DNA of 9,520 nt, from the NCBI GenBank assembly GCA_913060845.1, contig CAJXVF010000047.1, forward strand, positions 1-9,520, given 5' to 3'. The notes beneath the pieces were generated by a model. That model was not told the DNA's origin and searched no databases. It saw only the letters and a program-made list of their open reading frames with translations. How positions within the stretch are numbered: position 1 is the stretch's first letter; each line of letters starts with the position of its first letter. Below are positions 6,986-9,520 of this stretch, in pieces. The position numbers and the translations under genes are program-made. This DNA comes from an uncultured Alphaproteobacteria bacterium. Lineage in GTDB: Bacteria; Pseudomonadota; Alphaproteobacteria; Bin95.

Positions 6986-7042
6986 TGTTGAGTTGTTATT
7001 TTTATTTTCAGCCGCGCAGCCCCCCGCTAACGCGACTGTCTC

Positions 7043-7879
7043 TTACTTGCCGCCAAACGGCTTGAGCCGCGCATGACGGTTGACGTCCTTGTAGAGCAGA
7101 TAGCGAAAACGGCCCGGCCCGCCTGCGTAACAGGCCTGTGGGCAGAAGGCGCGGAGCCACATAAAGTCGCCCGCTTCAACTTCCACCCAATCCCGATTGA
7201 GTTTGTAGACAGCCTTGCCTTCCAGCACGTAGAGGCCGTGTTCCATCACATGGGTTTCCTCGAACGGGATCAGCCCACCCGGTTCAAACGTGACGATATT
7301 TACGTGCATGTCGTGGCGAAGGTCATCGGCCTCAACGAAGCGGGTTGTGGCCCAGCGACCTTGTGTATCCGGCATGGCGTTCATAGGAACGTCGTCCTCA
7401 TGGGCGACGATGGCCTCAGGTGCCGGAATGCCGGGTGCGGCTTCATAGGCTTTGCGGATCCAATGGAAACGTGCGGGTGCAGCACCCGTTCCCCGTAATG
7501 CCCAAACCGCGCCGGGCGGAATGAAGACGTAGTGACCGGGGCGCAGTGCGTGGTCCTGGCCGTCAATCGTCAGCGCCAGCGTTCCTTCAACGACGAACAG
7601 CACGCCTTCTGCTTCGGGGTCAGGCTCCGGCTGGTCGCTGCCGCCGCCGGGCTGCACTTCCATGATGTATTGGGAAAATGTTTCCGCGAAGCCGGAAAGC
7701 GGGCGCGCAATAATCCAGGCGCGAGCGGCTTCCCAATGGGGCAGAACGCTAGTGACGATATCGCTGTAGACGCCTTTCGGGATGACCGCATAGGCCTCCG
7801 TGAATACGGCGCGACCCGTCATGAGCTCCGATTGCGCTGGCAGGCCGCCGGTTGGTGAATAGTATGAGGAGGCAGTCAT
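7043..7879 (-). CDS. allE: (S)-ureidoglycine aminohydrolase (bicupin)
   Basis: A 278-residue two-cupin enzyme (YlbA/AllE/UGlyAH family) that releases ammonia from (S)-ureidoglycine to give (S)-ureidoglycolate, the step after allantoate in the ureide pathway. The N-terminal YYSPTGGLPAQSELMTGRAV and the first cupin (VLFVVEGTLALTIDG, HYVFIPPGAVW) are followed by the second, catalytic cupin. There E208, H210, H214 (EETHVMEHG) and Q248 (CPQACYAGG) match the manganese ligands known from the plant enzyme. It ends in YLLYKDVNRHA. I chose the ATG at 7879 rather than the longer frame from 7930. The family N-terminus begins just after it, and it overlaps the uraD stop as ATGA, implying translational coupling. 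Allantoinase, hydroxyisourate hydrolase and allantoate amidohydrolase are not in the window. Confidence 0.93.
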   Translation of the reverse strand: MTASSYYSPTGGLPAQSELMTGRAVFTEAYAVIPKGVYSDIVTSVLPHWEAARAWIIARPLSGFAETFSQYIMEVQPGGGSDQPEPDPEAEGVLFVVEGTLALTIDGQDHALRPGHYVFIPPGAVWALRGTGAAPARFHWIRKAYEAAPGIPAPEAIVAHEDDVPMNAMPDTQGRWATTRFVEADDLRHDMHVNIVTFEPGGLIPFEETHVMEHGLYVLEGKAVYKLNRDWVEVEAGDFMWLRAFCPQACYAGGPGRFRYLLYKDVNRHARLKPFGGK

Positions 7880-8148
7880 GGCAGCATATCCTGGAGACGG
7901 AGAAGGGCGATCCGCTCGACCTGACGGCAAGCGGTTTGGAATTCAGTATCGCGGTCGTTCTGGATGCGGCGCTCAAAAGCGTCGAGGATTTGGGCTTTAT
8001 TTAGGCCTTTGACCGCGATGATAAAAGGGAATCCGAACGCATCCACATAGCGCGCGTTCAAGTCCGTAAAGCGGGTGCGCTCATCGTCTGTCAGTGCATC
8101 AAGGCCAGCGCTGGCTTGTTCCGATGTTGATTCAGCGGTTAGCCGTTT
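7876..8148 (-). CDS. uraD: OHCU decarboxylase, C-terminal part only (5' truncated at an internal junction)
   Basis: The C-terminal half of 2-oxo-4-hydroxy-4-carboxy-5-ureidoimidazoline decarboxylase, which makes (S)-allantoin from the urate oxidation product. About 90 of the usual roughly 165-170 residues remain. Reading on the minus strand, RLTAESTSEQASAGLDAL holds the catalytic glutamate region (SEQ). It is followed by LNARYVDAFGFPFIIAVKG, then FERRIQNDRDTEFQTACRQV and ALLRLQDMLP, all typical of the family. The N-terminal half, with the catalytic histidine (HPxLxG region), is missing. Beyond about 8148 the frame runs antisense into puuD and is no longer family sequence. A TTG at 8061 opens a 61-residue frame, but it is not a real start. 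The stop overlaps allE by ATGA. As written it could not be active; whether the break is real or an assembly fault is open. Confidence 0.85.
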   Translation of the reverse strand, partial: KRLTAESTSEQASAGLDALTDDERTRFTDLNARYVDAFGFPFIIAVKGLNKAQILDAFERRIQNDRDTEFQTACRQVERIALLRLQDMLP

Positions 8149-8160
8149 TGCCGCTGCCCG
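8140..8160. other. Head-to-head breakpoint between two half-genes
   Basis: Left of about 8145 the minus strand encodes OHCU decarboxylase (RLTAEST at 8145-8125). Right of about 8151 the plus strand encodes PuuD (LPVLFLM from 8154). Neither product continues past this zone, and both lose their N-terminal halves here. No insertion sequence, direct repeat or adapter sequence is visible at the join. It is either a deletion that removed two divergent 5' ends, a local inversion, or a chimeric join made during amplification or assembly. Confidence 0.8.
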
Positions 8161-8696
8161 TTCTGTTTCTGATGCTGTCGAACCATTACCCGCTGTCCTT
8201 CGCCTCCCAATATAACTGGGCGATTGCGGGGCTGATCTTCCTGATGGGCGTCACCATCCGCCATTACTTCAACACGCTGCACGCCAGGAAGGGCAATATT
8301 TTCTGGCTCTGGATCGTGACGGGCATCTTGTTTGTGCTGGTGATGTGGCTCTCTACGGCGCCAATGTTCCATCGTTTCCAGGATGACGCGCCGAAGGCTG
8401 CATTGACGCCAGCCCAAGAGAAATTCGCCGCCGCCAAAGATTTCGCTGCCGTTCAGGACACGGTGCTCGGCCGTTGCTCTATGTGCCATGCGCGCGAGCC
8501 ATCCTGGGAAGGCATGCATTGGCCACCAAAGGGTGTGCGCTTGGAGACGAAGCGGGACATCATCATCAACGCCCAGCAGATTTACCTGCAGGCAGGCCTG
8601 ACCAACGCCATGCCGCCCGCCAACCGTTCCCATATGGAACCAGCAGAACGACGCCTCATCGTTGCCTGGTACAAAGACGCGACGGGCGGCGCTTGA
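8148..8696 (+). CDS. puuD: Membrane urate oxidase PuuD, C-terminal part only (5' truncated at an internal junction)
   Basis: About 182 C-terminal residues of the PuuD-type urate oxidase (urate hydroxylase with fused cytochrome c), an enzyme of roughly 400 residues. Recognisable sequence begins with LPVLFLMLSNHYPLSFASQYNW. Two membrane segments follow (AIAGLIFLMGVTI and IFWLWIVTGILFVLVMWLS). A c-type cytochrome domain comes next, with CSMCH (codons at 8475-8489) as heme site and a likely axial methionine in NAMPP. It ends AERRLIVAWYKDATGG. In this family urate oxidation to 5-hydroxyisourate is coupled to the respiratory chain through the heme domain. The N-terminal membrane domain is gone. The frame can be read back to a GTG at 8094, but that part is antisense to uraD and does not resemble PuuD. 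The stop directly abuts the rnhA stop with no base between. Confidence 0.88.
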   Translation: MPLPVLFLMLSNHYPLSFASQYNWAIAGLIFLMGVTIRHYFNTLHARKGNIFWLWIVTGILFVLVMWLSTAPMFHRFQDDAPKAALTPAQEKFAAAKDFAAVQDTVLGRCSMCHAREPSWEGMHWPPKGVRLETKRDIIINAQQIYLQAGLTNAMPPANRSHMEPAERRLIVAWYKDATGGA

Positions 8697-9125
8697 CTAC
8701 CTGCCGGGAATGCCGCTGCGGGCCAGTTCGTCAGCACGCTCGTTTTCGGCGTGGCCTGCGTGGCCTTTGATCCATTTCCAGCTGATCGTATGTCCGTTAG
8801 TGGCTGCATCTAGGCGCTGCCATAGGTCCACGTTCTTCACAGGCTTTTTGGCGGCGGTTTTCCAGCCATTACGTTTCCAGTTCGGCATCCAGCTTTTGAT
8901 GCCGTCGAGCACATATTTGCTGTCGGACGTGAGGGTCACCTCGGTCGGGCGCGTTAAGGCTTCGAGTGCCGCAATGCAGGCCATCAGCTCCATGCGGTTA
9001 TTGGTGGTTTCAGTCTCGCCGCCCGAGAGTTCTTTTTCGGCATCCCCATAGCGCAGGATGGCACCCCATCCGCCAGGGCCAGGATTGCCGCTGCATGCGC
9101 CATCTGTGAAAACTTCGACTGTCAT
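8697..9125 (-). CDS. rnhA: Ribonuclease HI
   Basis: A 142-residue RNase HI that degrades the RNA strand of RNA-DNA hybrids, such as R-loops and primers, in the cytoplasm. The four metal-binding acidic residues are present: D8 in [17 protein letters not shown]46 in NNRMEL, D68 in TSDSKYV and D132 in [10 protein letters not shown]122 in KGHAGH matches the E. coli catalytic His124. The basic-helix region [20 protein letters not shown] is also present. I chose the ATG at 9125 over a longer frame from 9215: the family begins at [12 protein letters not shown], and the ATG overlaps the thrB stop as ATGA with AGGA 9 bases upstream. The stop codon abuts that of puuD on the opposite strand. Confidence 0.96.
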   Translation of the reverse strand: MTVEVFTDGACSGNPGPGGWGAILRYGDAEKELSGGETETTNNRMELMACIAALEALTRPTEVTLTSDSKYVLDGIKSWMPNWKRNGWKTAAKKPVKNVDLWQRLDAATNGHTISWKWIKGHAGHAENERADELARSGIPGR

Positions 9126-9471
9126 AGTGTATGATCCTGATGCCAGCGGAGCTGGTCCCGTTGCTGCAAAGGGTCTTTTGGGGTTACGAGCGCATCCTCG
9201 CGCGGGTTTAGCCAATCATAGAGCCGCGTCAACAGAAACCGCATGGCGGCACCCTGAAGCAGCACGGGCATGGCCGCTTGTTCTGCTGCATTCAGCGGGC
9301 GGACGGATTGGTATCCCGCCAACATCTCTGTGCTATGGGCAGCACTCCAGCGGTTGTCGGCATCGAAGCACCAAGCGTTGAGGGTGATCGCCAAGTCATA
9401 GGCATATGCATCCGTGCAGGCGAAGTAGTAGTCGATCACGCCAGAAAGCATGCCGTTTTGCAGGAACATAT
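9122..9471 (-). CDS. thrB: Homoserine kinase (ThrB, aminoglycoside-phosphotransferase fold), C-terminal part
   Basis: The C-terminal 115 or so residues of the APH-fold homoserine kinase, the threonine-pathway enzyme that phosphorylates homoserine. [24 protein letters not shown] contains the Mg-binding aspartate (ID, residue 13 from the ATG at 9469). [22 protein letters not shown] and [19 protein letters not shown] follow and are characteristic. The ATG at 9469 is not the start: family members have the catalytic HGDLFPDN just before it, and the real sequence stops at 9471, where adapter begins. The incomplete codon xAT there fits the expected asparagine. A thrB-rnhA order is common in Alphaproteobacteria, often with ispH upstream. 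The stop overlaps the rnhA start as ATGA. Confidence 0.9.
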
Positions 9472-9520
9472 CTGTCTCTTATACACATCTGACGCTGCCG
9501 ACGAATAGAGAGGTGTAGAT
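9472..9520. other. Synthetic Nextera/Tn5 library adapter (not genomic)
   Basis: Bases 9472-9490 are the 19-base Tn5 mosaic end CTGTCTCTTATACACATCT. Bases 9491-9504 (GACGCTGCCGACGA) complete the Nextera read-side adapter. Bases 9505-9512 (ATAGAGAG) sit where the i5 index belongs; the reverse complement CTCTCTAT is, as I remember it, the S502/N502 index. Bases 9513-9520 (GTGTAGAT) begin the P5 tail. This is read-through from a short fragment left in the assembly, so the contig's biological sequence ends at 9471. Any frame running into it, on either strand, is artificial. Confidence 0.98.

Noticed and set aside
7014..7037. GC-rich hairpin followed by a homopolymer-rich stretch after allE, as a terminator
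   Set aside because: On the minus strand, the direction of transcription, the following stretch is A-rich rather than T-rich and the stem is short and bulged, so it does not have terminator form.
7036..7045. CTGTCTCTTA, identical to the first 10 bases of the Tn5 mosaic end, at the end of allE
   Set aside because: The match stops after 10 bases. It includes the natural TAA stop of allE after PFGGK, and the surrounding sequence behaves as an ordinary gene end. Probably coincidence, though read clipping at 7036-7045 would be worth a glance because real adapter occurs at 9472.
7876..8061. A 61-residue stand-alone small protein starting at TTG 8061
   Set aside because: The family sequence of OHCU decarboxylase continues upstream in the same frame to about 8145, so this is an internal codon of a truncated gene.
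9126..9215. A 30-residue N-terminal extension of RNase HI starting at 9215
   Set aside because: The extension lies wholly within the end of thrB, does not resemble the family, and the ATGA overlap at 9122-9125 gives a better coupled start.
1..9471. CRISPR arrays, transposases, toxin-antitoxin or phage genes, tRNA or rRNA
   Set aside because: No regularly spaced repeats, terminal inverted repeats with a transposase, or RNA gene signatures were seen; nearly all sequence is accounted for by metabolic genes.

Overview
The window reads as a fragment of an alphaproteobacterial chromosome of moderately high GC, in the upper fifties by eye. The pointers are a membrane urate oxidase of the PuuD type with its own cytochrome c domain, the alphaproteobacterial gene pair thrB-rnhA, and a catabolic set of lipid-transfer-type thiolase, zinc-ribbon/OB-fold protein and acyl-CoA dehydrogenase. 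Order or genus cannot be fixed from this. Genes are packed very tightly. Two pairs overlap by ATGA (uraD/allE and thrB/rnhA), and two convergent pairs end 0 and 12 bases apart.

Left block (1-5453): a plus-strand operon of a nitronate-monooxygenase-fold flavoprotein (5' end missing), an SCP2/lipid-transfer-type thiolase homologue without the usual nucleophilic cysteine, its DUF35 partner, and an acyl-CoA dehydrogenase whose catalytic base appears to sit at the isovaleryl-CoA dehydrogenase position. A Baeyer-Villiger monooxygenase converges on it from the minus strand. Together they suggest breakdown of a ketone and a branched or cyclic acyl-CoA (terpenoid, steroid-like or alicyclic). The substrate is inferred, not shown.

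Middle block (5567-8696): purine/urate catabolism. An NCS2 permease with the xanthine/urate-type motif, (S)-ureidoglycine aminohydrolase (allE) and the C-terminal half of OHCU decarboxylase (uraD) lie on the minus strand. The C-terminal half of urate oxidase PuuD lies on the plus strand. Near 8145-8155 the two half-genes meet head to head with both N-termini missing. This is either a deletion of a divergent promoter region or a chimeric/inverted assembly join, and it is the most striking feature of the window.

Right block (8697-9471): RNase HI and the C-terminal part of homoserine kinase, translationally coupled on the minus strand. The last 49 bases (9472-9520) are not genomic. They are the Nextera/Tn5 mosaic end, the read adapter, an 8-base index and the start of the P5 tail, left untrimmed at the contig end. 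The untrimmed adapter makes technical artefacts, including the 8150 join and the odd first ~47 bases, more likely than usual. I see no CRISPR array, transposase, phage gene, tRNA or rRNA. I find no convincing new biological system; the catabolic operon with its palindrome-controlled monooxygenase is the best lead.
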